64,000 nt of DNA from Altererythrobacter sp. BO-6 (GTDB taxonomy: Bacteria > Pseudomonadota > Alphaproteobacteria > Sphingomonadales > Sphingomonadaceae), in the NCBI RefSeq assembly GCF_011047315.1, contig NZ_CP049259.1, positions 2,206,001 to 2,270,000 of the forward strand, read 5' to 3'. Below are positions 1 to 7,514 of the stretch, in pieces. Position 1 is the stretch's first letter; every line of letters starts with the position of its first letter. The notes under the pieces are model-generated. The model worked only from the letters and a program-made list of their open reading frames with translations, made no database searches and was not told the DNA's origin. Made by a program: the position numbers and the translations under genes.

Positions 1-754
1 CCGGTTGCAATGATGACTGCATGCTGCCAGCAGCCTTGATCAGATTGTCGGCAATGGCTCCATCGGGCACGATTGTGGCGCTGGTGTTCCAGGTATGACC
101 TTCTGCAGTTTGGTTGACGTGGTACAGGGTGCTGCGGTCGGCGAAATGCACCGGCACCCACTGCCAGAAGAAAGTGAAGACCGCGCCGCCAGGGTGAGGT
201 TGCTGGTCGCGCGTGCCGACCGGACGCACACCCCAGCTGCGATCGCGGGTTCCGATTGCTCCCGGCGCCAGGTCCATCCGGACCCCGTCGATTTCGATCC
301 AGCCGGCATAAAGGCCGTTCTGCGTCATCCGGGTCAGATCCATGAAGGTGCGCGGCCCGGTGCGGAGGGTGAAACGCGGCTCTTCGATCGGAAACGCGCG
401 GCCGGTGAAGGTCAGATCAGCCTTGATCCCCTCTCCATCGACCACGATGCGCAGCTTCTGTAGTGGCTCCAGAATTTCGATCCGGATCGGACCACAGGAA
501 AGATCCAGTCGCTCCATGTTTAGTTCGCGGCTGGCGTGGAGGCAGTATTGGACGCCATCGCGAGCCACAGAGAAGTGGGCATCGGCGACATTAAGATGCG
601 GATAGACGCCAAAAGCGGCCGCAAAGAAGCCGGATCCGTCCGGTTGATAGCCATTGAAGAAATAGCGATCGTAGAAATTGCGGTCGGTCCCGGCATAGGC
701 AATCGGCTCGGGTGTCTGGTGCAGCGGGAAGTCGTCCCCTTTGGTCAGTACCAT
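1..754 (-). CDS. Partial CrtC/DUF7064-like beta-structured protein
   Basis: An open frame reads from an ATG at 754 leftward and is still open at the window edge, so the C-terminus is missing; about 251 residues are visible. It starts MVLTKGDDFPLHQTPEP and carries the motif GTRDRSWGVRP near residue 175, followed by a Trp/Phe-rich stretch (FTFFWQWVPVHF). This motif is typical of the lipocalin-like hydroxyneurosporene-synthase/AttH-type proteins and of the DUF7064-type proteins found in lipid and steroid catabolic clusters; the assignment is from memory. The start overlaps the end of the upstream kinase gene by 10 bp, so the two are probably translationally coupled and co-regulated from the operator at 1891. 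The function is unknown; binding or modification of a hydrophobic ligand is a guess. Confidence 0.6.
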   Translation of the reverse strand, partial: MVLTKGDDFPLHQTPEPIAYAGTDRNFYDRYFFNGYQPDGSGFFAAAFGVYPHLNVADAHFSVARDGVQYCLHASRELNMERLDLSCGPIRIEILEPLQKLRIVVDGEGIKADLTFTGRAFPIEEPRFTLRTGPRTFMDLTRMTQNGLYAGWIEIDGVRMDLAPGAIGTRDRSWGVRPVGTRDQQPHPGGAVFTFFWQWVPVHFADRSTLYHVNQTAEGHTWNTSATIVPDGAIADNLIKAAGSMQSSLQP

Positions 755-1833
755 CTGTCGGCACCCTTCAATCTTGCAATGCTGTTGTGCTGTAACGCGA
801 GAGCGCAGCCGCCTCGCGCCATGGAAAGGAAACACGCATCGCCGCGCTTCGATCGTTTGACATTGGCGGCGCTGATCACCGCGTTGACGATACCGCGCAG
901 TCCCCCGACCACATAATCGTCCCAGATTTCCGCCCGCGTCAGCGGCACACCGCGCCGGGTCATTTCCGAGCAGTAGAGATCGAGGAGCCCGGTTTCGTGA
1001 TCTCGGCGCAGCCGATCGCCGATTCCCGAGCCTAGAAAGTACCCGACATCGGCAAAGCCATTGCCGATCGCCACGGTCTGCCAATCGAGCACCGCGATCT
1101 CTTCCGCACCGCCTTTGATGTCGAACAGCATGTTGTCGAGCCGGAAGTCCCCATGGACGAGCGACCGCTGGTGTGATTCACATGCGATCGACTTCGCAAC
1201 GACCTCGTTTAATTCTTCGCAAACGGACATGAATTCCGGTTCCAGCACGTCGGCATAGCGTTCGCGAAACACTGCCTGAGCCGTGCGATAGAGTTCAGCC
1301 CGCCTGGCCAGAGCTGCGGGTTTGGGCTGCAACCATTCGGTGGCGAGCAGTTCGGCATCGTGCCAGCTGGGCGCATGAATAGCCGCCGCCTGCCGGATGG
1401 CTGCGCGCGCGTCGGCAACGGTGCAGCCGCTCAACTGTTCGCCACCGCGCGCTGGGCCGAGATCTTCGAACAGAAGCAGGAAATCCACTCCGTTCGGCGC
1501 GATCTCCGCAACATATGTCTGTGGAACGCGCGCATTCAGCCTGGGCGCGACATCGCGATAGAATTTCACTTCCTTGGCGTAGACGCCAAAGGCGGCGGCG
1601 GTTGTGCGACTGGTTTCATCCGATGCCGGGAACTTACCGACAATCGTTCCGGGCCAAGGCCCGTCCCGGTCGTAAGAAAGAGCAAAGCGTACACTGTCGC
1701 CAACATTCCCAGTTCCAACCGCTTCCCATGATAGGGTTGTAACCGCCGCTTCGCCGATCAAGCCAGCCGCACGCAGGCGTTCGGTCAGCCATGGCGGTTC
1801 GATTGAGTTGGGTAGGGACGGGAAGTTTGCCAT
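745..1833 (-). CDS. APH-family phosphotransferase (small-molecule or acyl-CoA kinase)
   Basis: A protein of about 362 residues of the aminoglycoside phosphotransferase/choline kinase fold. The catalytic loop LVHGDFRLDNMLF lies near residue 225 and the metal-binding VLDWQTVAIGNG near residue 248. ATG 1833 has AGGTG at suitable spacing; an in-frame GTG lies at 1842. Antibiotic resistance is unlikely given the setting. The neighbours are acyl-CoA dehydrogenases, P450s and CoA ligases. In the Pseudomonas levulinate pathway (LvaA) and in mammalian ACAD10/11, kinases of this fold phosphorylate hydroxyacyl-CoAs before an acyl-CoA dehydrogenase-type protein removes the phosphate, so a comparable role is plausible here. 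It is the first gene of a leftward operon with an operator/promoter at 1891-1919. The fold is secure; the substrate is inferred. Confidence 0.75.
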   Translation of the reverse strand: MANFPSLPNSIEPPWLTERLRAAGLIGEAAVTTLSWEAVGTGNVGDSVRFALSYDRDGPWPGTIVGKFPASDETSRTTAAAFGVYAKEVKFYRDVAPRLNARVPQTYVAEIAPNGVDFLLLFEDLGPARGGEQLSGCTVADARAAIRQAAAIHAPSWHDAELLATEWLQPKPAALARRAELYRTAQAVFRERYADVLEPEFMSVCEELNEVVAKSIACESHQRSLVHGDFRLDNMLFDIKGGAEEIAVLDWQTVAIGNGFADVGYFLGSGIGDRLRRDHETGLLDLYCSEMTRRGVPLTRAEIWDDYVVGGLRGIVNAVISAANVKRSKRGDACFLSMARGGCALALQHNSIARLKGADRWY

Positions 1834-1890
1834 CGAATGCACCTACATCAATTCCGCGCACGGCCAGGCAGCTCCCAAGCCAACGAAAGC

Positions 1891-1908
1891 AAACTTACCA
1901 GTTAGTTT
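1891..1908. promoter_or_regulatory. Putative TetR operator 1 (kinase/P450 divergent region)
   Basis: AAACTTACCAGTTAGTTT is an 18-bp near-perfect inverted repeat. Read leftward it is preceded by a TTGACA -35 box (1919-1914), and its last six bases (AAGTTT) sit about 17 bp downstream as a -10-like hexamer, so a bound repressor would cover the promoter of the kinase operon. It also lies 137 bp before the divergent P450 gene. The same motif recurs seven more times in this window. Confidence 0.8.
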
Positions 1909-2044
1909 TTTCTTGTCAAACGCATGGGAAATCGGTAGCTGGGACTGATATGACTGCGACCATTTGGAATGGCCAATTTGGACTGAGTTGCCTCGTTCGG
2001 ACGCTTTCTGACCGGGGGCCGCAGCCAGCGAAGGATGGAGATAG

Positions 2045-3316
2045 ATGACGTTACACCAGTCACTAGCCGACACCATTGTTGATGGTCGGGCTTATGCTGA
2101 TGGAGACAGGATCGATGCGGTCTTCCGTCAGGTTCGAGCCGAGACGCCGCTCGATGTCGCTGAGCCTGAGGGCTATGATCCCTTCTGGGTGGTGAGCCGC
2201 CATGCCGACATCAAGGAAATCGAGCGTCAGCCAGACCTGTTCCACAATGCTGATCGGTCGGTCGTTGTCCAGACGAAGGCGAACGCTGCCAAGATTCGAC
2301 AAATGACCGGCGGGGAAGCGAATATGGTTCGCAGCGTCGTGTCCGTCGATGGGAAGGAGCACAAGGATCTTCGGGGGGTTTTGTTCCCGCATCTAACCCC
2401 TCGTTCGGTTCGACCGATGGAAGAGCAGGTGAGGAAGATCGCCTGCGAGTTCGTCAACCAGATGCTTGAATTTGGCGGCGAATGCGATTTTGCCAAGCAG
2501 GTCGCCTTCCTCTATCCGCTGCGGGTCTTGATGGCATTCATGGGCGTTCCGCGAGAGGACGAGCCAATGATGCTCAAGCTGACTCAGGAGATTTTCTCGG
2601 GCAACGATCCAGAGTTGAATCGCTCTGGAAAGCAGCAGACGCCGGAGGAGGTGCTTCAGGCAACCCTTGGCAGCATTGCCGAGTTGGAAAACTATTTTCT
2701 CGACGTGACCGCGCGGCTTCGTGACACGCCGGACAACGGCCTGAACAGCCTTATTGCGAATGCCAGGATTGACGGAGAATTTCTGACCCGACGGCAGCTG
2801 CTTGGTTATTATATTACGGCAGCGACTGCGGGCCATGACACGACGTCGAATGCAACCGCCGGAATTATGTGGGCCGTGGCGGAGCGACCGCAGCTCTTCG
2901 AGCAGGTCCGGCAGGATCGATCACTGATCCCGGCCCTGGTCGATGAAGGTGTGCGTTGGGTGACGCCGGTCAAGCACTTCATGCGCACGGCCACTGCCGA
3001 TTGTGAGGTTGCGGGGCAGAAGATCGCGAAGGGTGACTGGCTCATGCTGTGTTACAGCTCGGCCAATCGCGACGAACTAGTCTTTGACGATCCCTTTGAA
3101 TTCAGGCTGGATCGCAAGGACAACGCTCAACTTGGCTTTGGCTATGGAGTTCACGTCTGTCTGGGGCAGCACCTGGCCCGGCTGGAAATGCGTGTTCTGA
3201 TGGAAGAACTGTTCAACCGGCTGGCATCGGTGGAACTTTCGGGAACACCAGCCCGAACGATCTCCAACTTTGTCTGTGGGCCAAAGCGGGTGCCAATCCG
3301 CTTCAAGGCTAGTTGA
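2045..3316 (+). CDS. Cytochrome P450 (class I bacterial)
   Basis: A soluble 423-residue P450 without a membrane anchor. The oxygen-activation helix I motif AGHDTT is at residues 262-267, an EGVR (ExxR) K-helix motif follows near 300, and the haem-binding loop FGYGVHVCLGQ has Cys372 as thiolate ligand. The length and the N-terminal region resemble the CYP108-like terpene/alkyl hydroxylases of sphingomonads, but the family is not certain. The start ATG has a good upstream GGATGGAG. It heads a rightward operon with a rubredoxin, an enoyl-CoA hydratase and two acyl-CoA dehydrogenases, which points to hydroxylation of a hydrophobic acid or alcohol before beta-oxidation. Electrons probably come from the ferredoxin (15617) and reductase (17197), or from the adjacent rubredoxin. 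Confidence 0.9.
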   Translation: MTLHQSLADTIVDGRAYADGDRIDAVFRQVRAETPLDVAEPEGYDPFWVVSRHADIKEIERQPDLFHNADRSVVVQTKANAAKIRQMTGGEANMVRSVVSVDGKEHKDLRGVLFPHLTPRSVRPMEEQVRKIACEFVNQMLEFGGECDFAKQVAFLYPLRVLMAFMGVPREDEPMMLKLTQEIFSGNDPELNRSGKQQTPEEVLQATLGSIAELENYFLDVTARLRDTPDNGLNSLIANARIDGEFLTRRQLLGYYITAATAGHDTTSNATAGIMWAVAERPQLFEQVRQDRSLIPALVDEGVRWVTPVKHFMRTATADCEVAGQKIAKGDWLMLCYSSANRDELVFDDPFEFRLDRKDNAQLGFGYGVHVCLGQHLARLEMRVLMEELFNRLASVELSGTPARTISNFVCGPKRVPIRFKAS

Positions 3317-3329
3317 GAAGGCGGTCGCG

Positions 3330-3509
3330 ATGAGTGGCTTGTTCCGAAAGTGGCGCTGCCAAAGCTGTGGCTATGTCTATGACGAAGCCCTGGGCTTTCC
3401 GGAGGAAGGCATTGCGCCGGGGACGCCTTTCGAAGCCATACCGGAAGACGTCTTCTATTGCCCAGACTGCGGCACGGAGAAGCAGGATTTCGAACTGGTG
3501 GATTATTGA
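3330..3509 (+). CDS. Rubredoxin
   Basis: A 59-residue protein, the usual length for a rubredoxin, with two Cys pairs (CQSCGY at about 9-14 and CPDCG at about 42-46) that ligate one iron. The core spacing GFPEEGIAPGTPFEAIPED is classical. The start is the ATG at 3330, 13 bp after the P450 stop, so the two are certainly co-transcribed. Rubredoxins normally serve alkane monooxygenases or oxygen-detoxifying flavoproteins, and P450s normally use ferredoxins. Its position directly behind a P450 is unusual and raises the possibility of an alternative electron donor. Confidence 0.93.
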   Translation: MSGLFRKWRCQSCGYVYDEALGFPEEGIAPGTPFEAIPEDVFYCPDCGTEKQDFELVDY

Positions 3510-3536
3510 CCTGCAAGCGCAGGAAGGATGAGTGCC

Positions 3537-4328
3537 ATGACCGCGCAGCATATCCGGATTGAACGGCTGGGAGCCATTGAGCGGATCACGCTGGCGCGGC
3601 CCGAAAAGCGCAATGCTCAGAACAAGGCAATGCTGGAAAGCCTTGACGCCGCTCTGAAGCGCGCCGGGTCTGACGATGAAGTGCGGGCTGTCATTGTCGC
3701 GGCTGACGGGCCAGATTTTTCGGCAGGCCATGACCACAAGGAACTGGGCGACGACTACCTGCAGCGGCCAACGGTTGAACGCTACCAGTTCGAGGATCGC
3801 TACTACCTGGAGATCGCGCTGTGCATGCGCAACCTGACCAAGCCGGTAATAGTCCAGGCTCAGGGTGCGTGTATCGCCGGCGGTTTCATGATCGCGGCGA
3901 TGGCGGATCTCCTGATTGCGTCGGAGGACGCCTACTTTTCCGATCCTACCGTTCTGCTGGGCTCTGCCGCGGTTGAAGTCTTGTTCCATCCATGGGCGCT
4001 TGGCGACCGTCTGGCGCGCGACATCCTGTTCACGGGGCGCAAACTGACGGCGACAGAGGCGCACCAGCGCGGCTTTGTGACCCGGCTGGTTTCTCGTGAC
4101 GAGCTCGAAGCGACTGCGCTCGGCATTGCCGAGACAATCGCCAAGGCCCCGGCTTTTGCCATGCAGATGATGAAGCGTTCGCTCAACCGCAACCTCGATG
4201 CCCAAGGCTTCAGCGTCATGATGAGCGCGCACTTCGACACCCACCAGCTCGTCCACACTGCCTCGAAGAGCAGTGCAAGCGCCGCCGACCGGCTGGCCAA
4301 TTTCAAGAACATCGTCGCGGGCAGCTGA
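3537..4328 (+). CDS. Enoyl-CoA hydratase/isomerase family protein
   Basis: A crotonase-fold protein of 263 residues. It shows the oxyanion-hole segment FSAGHDHKEL near residue 62 and the second oxyanion helix QGACIAGGFMIAAMADLLIAS near 105. The Glu residues of classical hydratases are not in their usual places (FSDPTVLLG occupies the GQPE position), so isomerase, hydrolase or C-C lyase activity is as likely as hydration. ATG 3537 is preferred over ATG 3528, because AGGAAGG at 3521-3527 abuts the latter but is well spaced for the former. It lies 27 bp after the rubredoxin in the P450/acyl-CoA dehydrogenase operon. Confidence 0.85.
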   Translation: MTAQHIRIERLGAIERITLARPEKRNAQNKAMLESLDAALKRAGSDDEVRAVIVAADGPDFSAGHDHKELGDDYLQRPTVERYQFEDRYYLEIALCMRNLTKPVIVQAQGACIAGGFMIAAMADLLIASEDAYFSDPTVLLGSAAVEVLFHPWALGDRLARDILFTGRKLTATEAHQRGFVTRLVSRDELEATALGIAETIAKAPAFAMQMMKRSLNRNLDAQGFSVMMSAHFDTHQLVHTASKSSASAADRLANFKNIVAGS

Positions 4329-4369
4329 ACCAGCTGCGCTTCCGCTGACTTGAGACCGGAGTAACTTGC

Positions 4370-5443
4370 TTGTCCGATGCCATCGATCTGGATCTGCTGG
4401 ACGAAAGCTTTGCCGAAATGCTGGGTGCCGAATGGCCCAGGGAACGCTCGGTCGCATATGCCCAGTCCGGTAGTTTGATCGCCGCCGATCTCTGGTCGCA
4501 AATGGCGGGCCTTGGTTGGACCGCTCTGACCGTTCCCGAAGCTTTCGGGGGACTCGGTCTTGGCATCAATGCGGCCTCCCGCCTTCATACGGCGCTTGGG
4601 GCAGTGTCGGCGCCGGTTCCGATGTTGGGAACAACGATGGCTGCTGCGCTCATCGCTCACGCCGGGAGCGACAGCCAACGCGCGGCCTGGCTGCCCGCGC
4701 TTGCCGACGGCTCAATGCTTGTGGGTTTTGCCCAGCCAACTGCTGCTCGGCTGGAAATTGATGACGCAAGCGTCAGAGGTGTTGTTCCTGATGTACTTGA
4801 TGCGCCCAGTGCAACACACTTGATTCTTAACGGAGTTTGCCAAGGCCGGCGCTGCTGGGTTGTGCTGTCGGCTGATGCGTCCGGACTTTCAATTGAAGCC
4901 CACAGGCTTGTCGATTCAAGCCGAACCTTGGGGACGGCAACGCTTTCGCAGGTGGCATTGCCCGACGGGGCGGTCATTTTGCCGGACGATGGCAAAGCAG
5001 CCTGCGATCTGCTCGACCATTGGGGCTGTGTCGCCCTCGCTGCGGACTCGCTCGGGATCGGCGAAGCCGTACTTGATCTGACGATCGAGTACCTCAAGGT
5101 TCGCGAGCAGTTCGGCAAGGTGATCGGCAGTTTCCAGGCGCTCAAGCACCGGGTGGCCGATCACAAGACCGCCCTGGTTGGCGCGCGCGAGCTCCTGGCG
5201 CATGTGGCTTCGCTTGATCCGTGTGATCCGGCCGGGTTGATCCATGCCCTGTCCGCCAAGGCGCACATCACCCGGGTTGCGGCCGAGGTCGCGCGTGACT
5301 GCATCCAGCTACATGGCGGTGTGGGCTTCACTGCTGAATTCCAACCGCATGTCTTCCTGAAGCGGGCCAAGCTCAATGAAGCGCTCTATCTGACCCGCAA
5401 CGAAGCGCTCGATCGGGTTGCCGATCTGCTGGAGGCAGTGTGA
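4370..5443 (+). CDS. Acyl-CoA dehydrogenase, small-type subunit
   Basis: A 357-residue acyl-CoA dehydrogenase-fold protein. It has the N-terminal helical domain (GLGWTALTVPEAFGGLGLG), a shortened middle beta domain, and a C-terminal helical domain with REQFGKVIGSFQALKHRVAD and LHGGVGFTAEF. The start is TTG, with GGAG eight bases upstream. The next gene begins at TGATG with a one-base overlap and encodes a full-length paralogue. Such adjacent short/long pairs form the alpha2beta2 heterotetramers known from steroid side-chain degradation (FadE26-27 and FadE28-29 type). It is the probable partner of the 5443 product, oxidising an acyl-CoA to the 2-enoyl-CoA with FAD. Confidence 0.87.
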   Translation: MSDAIDLDLLDESFAEMLGAEWPRERSVAYAQSGSLIAADLWSQMAGLGWTALTVPEAFGGLGLGINAASRLHTALGAVSAPVPMLGTTMAAALIAHAGSDSQRAAWLPALADGSMLVGFAQPTAARLEIDDASVRGVVPDVLDAPSATHLILNGVCQGRRCWVVLSADASGLSIEAHRLVDSSRTLGTATLSQVALPDGAVILPDDGKAACDLLDHWGCVALAADSLGIGEAVLDLTIEYLKVREQFGKVIGSFQALKHRVADHKTALVGARELLAHVASLDPCDPAGLIHALSAKAHITRVAAEVARDCIQLHGGVGFTAEFQPHVFLKRAKLNEALYLTRNEALDRVADLLEAV

Positions 5444-6642
5444 TGACCCGGACTTTCGATATTCTCTCCAAGGTCGGCGATGAGCAAGCCTTCCGGCAAG
5501 AGATCCGTGACTGGCTTGCCGCTGCGATGCCCAGGAACTGGCGCGTTGAATGGCAGGGGCTGGAAAACGAAACGCTCAAGCCCAAGATGATCGCCTGGCT
5601 TGAGGAGCGCCGTAAAGTGGGCCTTGCCACCCCCCATTGGCCCAAGAAATGGGGCGGGCCAGGGCTGCCATTCGGTTACCAGATCATCGTTTACGAGGAG
5701 CTGACCCGCGCCGACGCGCCCGAGCTTCACATGTACATGGTTTCGCTGTTCCAGACACCGGCAACGCTGTTCGAACACGGCAGCGCTGCGCAGAAGGAAA
5801 GGTACCTTTCCGGGATCACTCAAGGCACCGACATCTGGTGCCAGGGTTTCTCTGAACCGGGGGCTGGATCGGACCTTGCCGCGCTACGGACCAGTGCGCG
5901 CCGCGAAGGCGATCACTATGTCATCAACGGGCAGAAGATCTGGTCCTCGGGGGCGGTCAACGCCCAGTATTGCCTGCTTCTGGCCCGCACAGAGCAGAAC
6001 GTTAAACGCAAGCATGAAAGCATTTCCTACTTCATCATGGATATGCAGTCGCCCGGCGTCGAGGTTCGGCCGATCCGGTCTATCACGGGTGAGCAGGAGT
6101 TCTGCGAGATCTTCATGGACGACGTGAAGATCCCGGTCGAGAACCTGATTGGCGAGGAAGGCAATGGCTGGAATATCGCTCAGTCGACTCTTTCGGCCGA
6201 GCGCGGGTTGCTGATTTTTGGCGGGACGGAGCGGCTTGCCCGCTCGTTCGAACGCGACCGGATCGATGGCAAGGACAGCTGGATGCGCGATCCACAGCTG
6301 CGCCGTGAATATGCCGCGTTCCATGCCGAACTGCAGGTCGTCCGACTGCTGATCCGCAAACTGCTCAAGGAGCTCGAAGCGAACCCTGACCAGGCGTCGC
6401 CAACCTTGCCGACCTTTATCAAGCTGACCTGGGGGCCGTTCCTGCAGCGTTATACCGAGTTCTTGGTGCGCGCCGAAGGCCTGGAGGCGCACAAATGGAA
6501 AGCACCTATCCCGGCTACGGCCCATACCAGCCGGATCAAGTTCTCCGACTTCCTCAAGAGCTATGCCTGGACGATCGCCGGGGGATCGAACGAGATCATG
6601 CGCAACATCATCGCCGAGCGATACATAGGGCTGCCTCGCTAA
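5443..6642 (+). CDS. Acyl-CoA dehydrogenase, large-type subunit
   Basis: A 399-residue flavoprotein dehydrogenase. The visible signatures are WPKKWGGPGLPFGYQII, the FAD/substrate segment GFSEPGAGSDLAAL near residue 135, IWSSGAVNAQYCLLLART, and the C-terminal GGSNEIMRNIIAERYIGLPR. ATG 5443 overlaps the preceding stop (TGATG) and has GGAGG at 5431, so the two subunits are translationally coupled. It is the last gene of the operon that starts with the P450 at 2045, and converges on the SDR gene 12 bp away. The role is alpha,beta-dehydrogenation of a CoA thioester, probably as a heterotetramer with the 4370 product. Confidence 0.92.
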   Translation: MTRTFDILSKVGDEQAFRQEIRDWLAAAMPRNWRVEWQGLENETLKPKMIAWLEERRKVGLATPHWPKKWGGPGLPFGYQIIVYEELTRADAPELHMYMVSLFQTPATLFEHGSAAQKERYLSGITQGTDIWCQGFSEPGAGSDLAALRTSARREGDHYVINGQKIWSSGAVNAQYCLLLARTEQNVKRKHESISYFIMDMQSPGVEVRPIRSITGEQEFCEIFMDDVKIPVENLIGEEGNGWNIAQSTLSAERGLLIFGGTERLARSFERDRIDGKDSWMRDPQLRREYAAFHAELQVVRLLIRKLLKELEANPDQASPTLPTFIKLTWGPFLQRYTEFLVRAEGLEAHKWKAPIPATAHTSRIKFSDFLKSYAWTIAGGSNEIMRNIIAERYIGLPR

Positions 6643-6653
6643 AACACAGCCGC

Positions 6654-7487
6654 TTAATGGCCTGCAATGAGTTCCTGCACCGCCTGCGCGACCGTGTCGA
6701 TCGACCAGTCTGCGACTGAAACGCCTGGCAGAATGGGCTTGGGCTGGGCCACCAAGGACAATTGGCCGCTGGCGATCCTGATGATCTGGCCATTGACATC
6801 GGCTGATCGATCAGAAGCGAGGAAGCAGACCGTTTCGGCGGTATGTTGAGGGTCTTGAAACGGCCGGGGCTCACCTTCAGTGCCCTTGAACTCCTGCATC
6901 GCGGCAACCATCCGGGTCGTTGCATTGGGCGAGACCGCGTTTACCCGCACCCCCGTGCCGGCAAGATCCAGTGCCCAGCCATAAGTCATTGATGAGACTG
7001 CCCCTTTGGTTGCGCCATAAGCGCTCATCTCGGCAATCCCGCTGGCGGCACCCGAAGTGACGTTGATGATCGAGCCCTTGCCGGCGGCGCGCATTCTTGG
7101 AATGGCATGCATGGCGCAATTGGCGGTGCCCAGGACATTGACCGAAAGCATGGCCTGAAGGTCGGTCGGCTTCAGATCCCAGACTGCTCCCATGCGGAAA
7201 AGACCGGCATTGTTGACCAGCGCGTCGATCTGGCCGCGCTCGGCAATGCAAGCCTCGATCAGTCTGCCGCAGTAGTCCGGATCGCTGATATCGCCGCAGT
7301 GCGCGATCGCAGATCCGCCGAGCTCCTCGATCCTGGCGACGGTCTCGCTCGCCACGTCATCATCGAGGTCGTTTACGACGACGAAAGCTCCCAAACCGGC
7401 TGCTGTCTGCGCGACGACCGCACCTATTCCCCGACCGGCTCCGGTAATTACCATTGCCTTGCCCGCAAGGCTTTCGGTTGTGTTCAT
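6654..7487 (-). CDS. SDR-family dehydrogenase/reductase
   Basis: A 277-residue short-chain dehydrogenase. The cofactor motif TGAGRGIG is at residues 15-22, NNAG near 91, the catalytic Ser in INVTSGAAS, and YGATK near 160. An Asp in VVVNDLDDD after the second strand suggests NAD(H) rather than NADP(H). It is the last gene of a leftward operon with the acyl-CoA synthetase (7515) and the P450 (9204). A 3-hydroxyacyl-CoA or alcohol dehydrogenase role after P450 hydroxylation fits; the substrate cannot be read from the sequence. Confidence 0.88.
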   Translation of the reverse strand: MNTTESLAGKAMVITGAGRGIGAVVAQTAAGLGAFVVVNDLDDDVASETVARIEELGGSAIAHCGDISDPDYCGRLIEACIAERGQIDALVNNAGLFRMGAVWDLKPTDLQAMLSVNVLGTANCAMHAIPRMRAAGKGSIINVTSGAASGIAEMSAYGATKGAVSSMTYGWALDLAGTGVRVNAVSPNATTRMVAAMQEFKGTEGEPRPFQDPQHTAETVCFLASDRSADVNGQIIRIASGQLSLVAQPKPILPGVSVADWSIDTVAQAVQELIAGH

Positions 7488-7514
7488 GATGGTTGCTGCG
7501 CTCCTGAGTGCTGA

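Noticed and set aside
745..1833. Aminoglycoside resistance gene
   Set aside because: The APH fold is shared by many metabolic kinases, and the setting is a catabolic regulon with no resistance or mobile marker nearby.
3309..4457. 382-residue minus-strand open frame
   Set aside because: Opposite the rubredoxin and enoyl-CoA hydratase genes; no motif.
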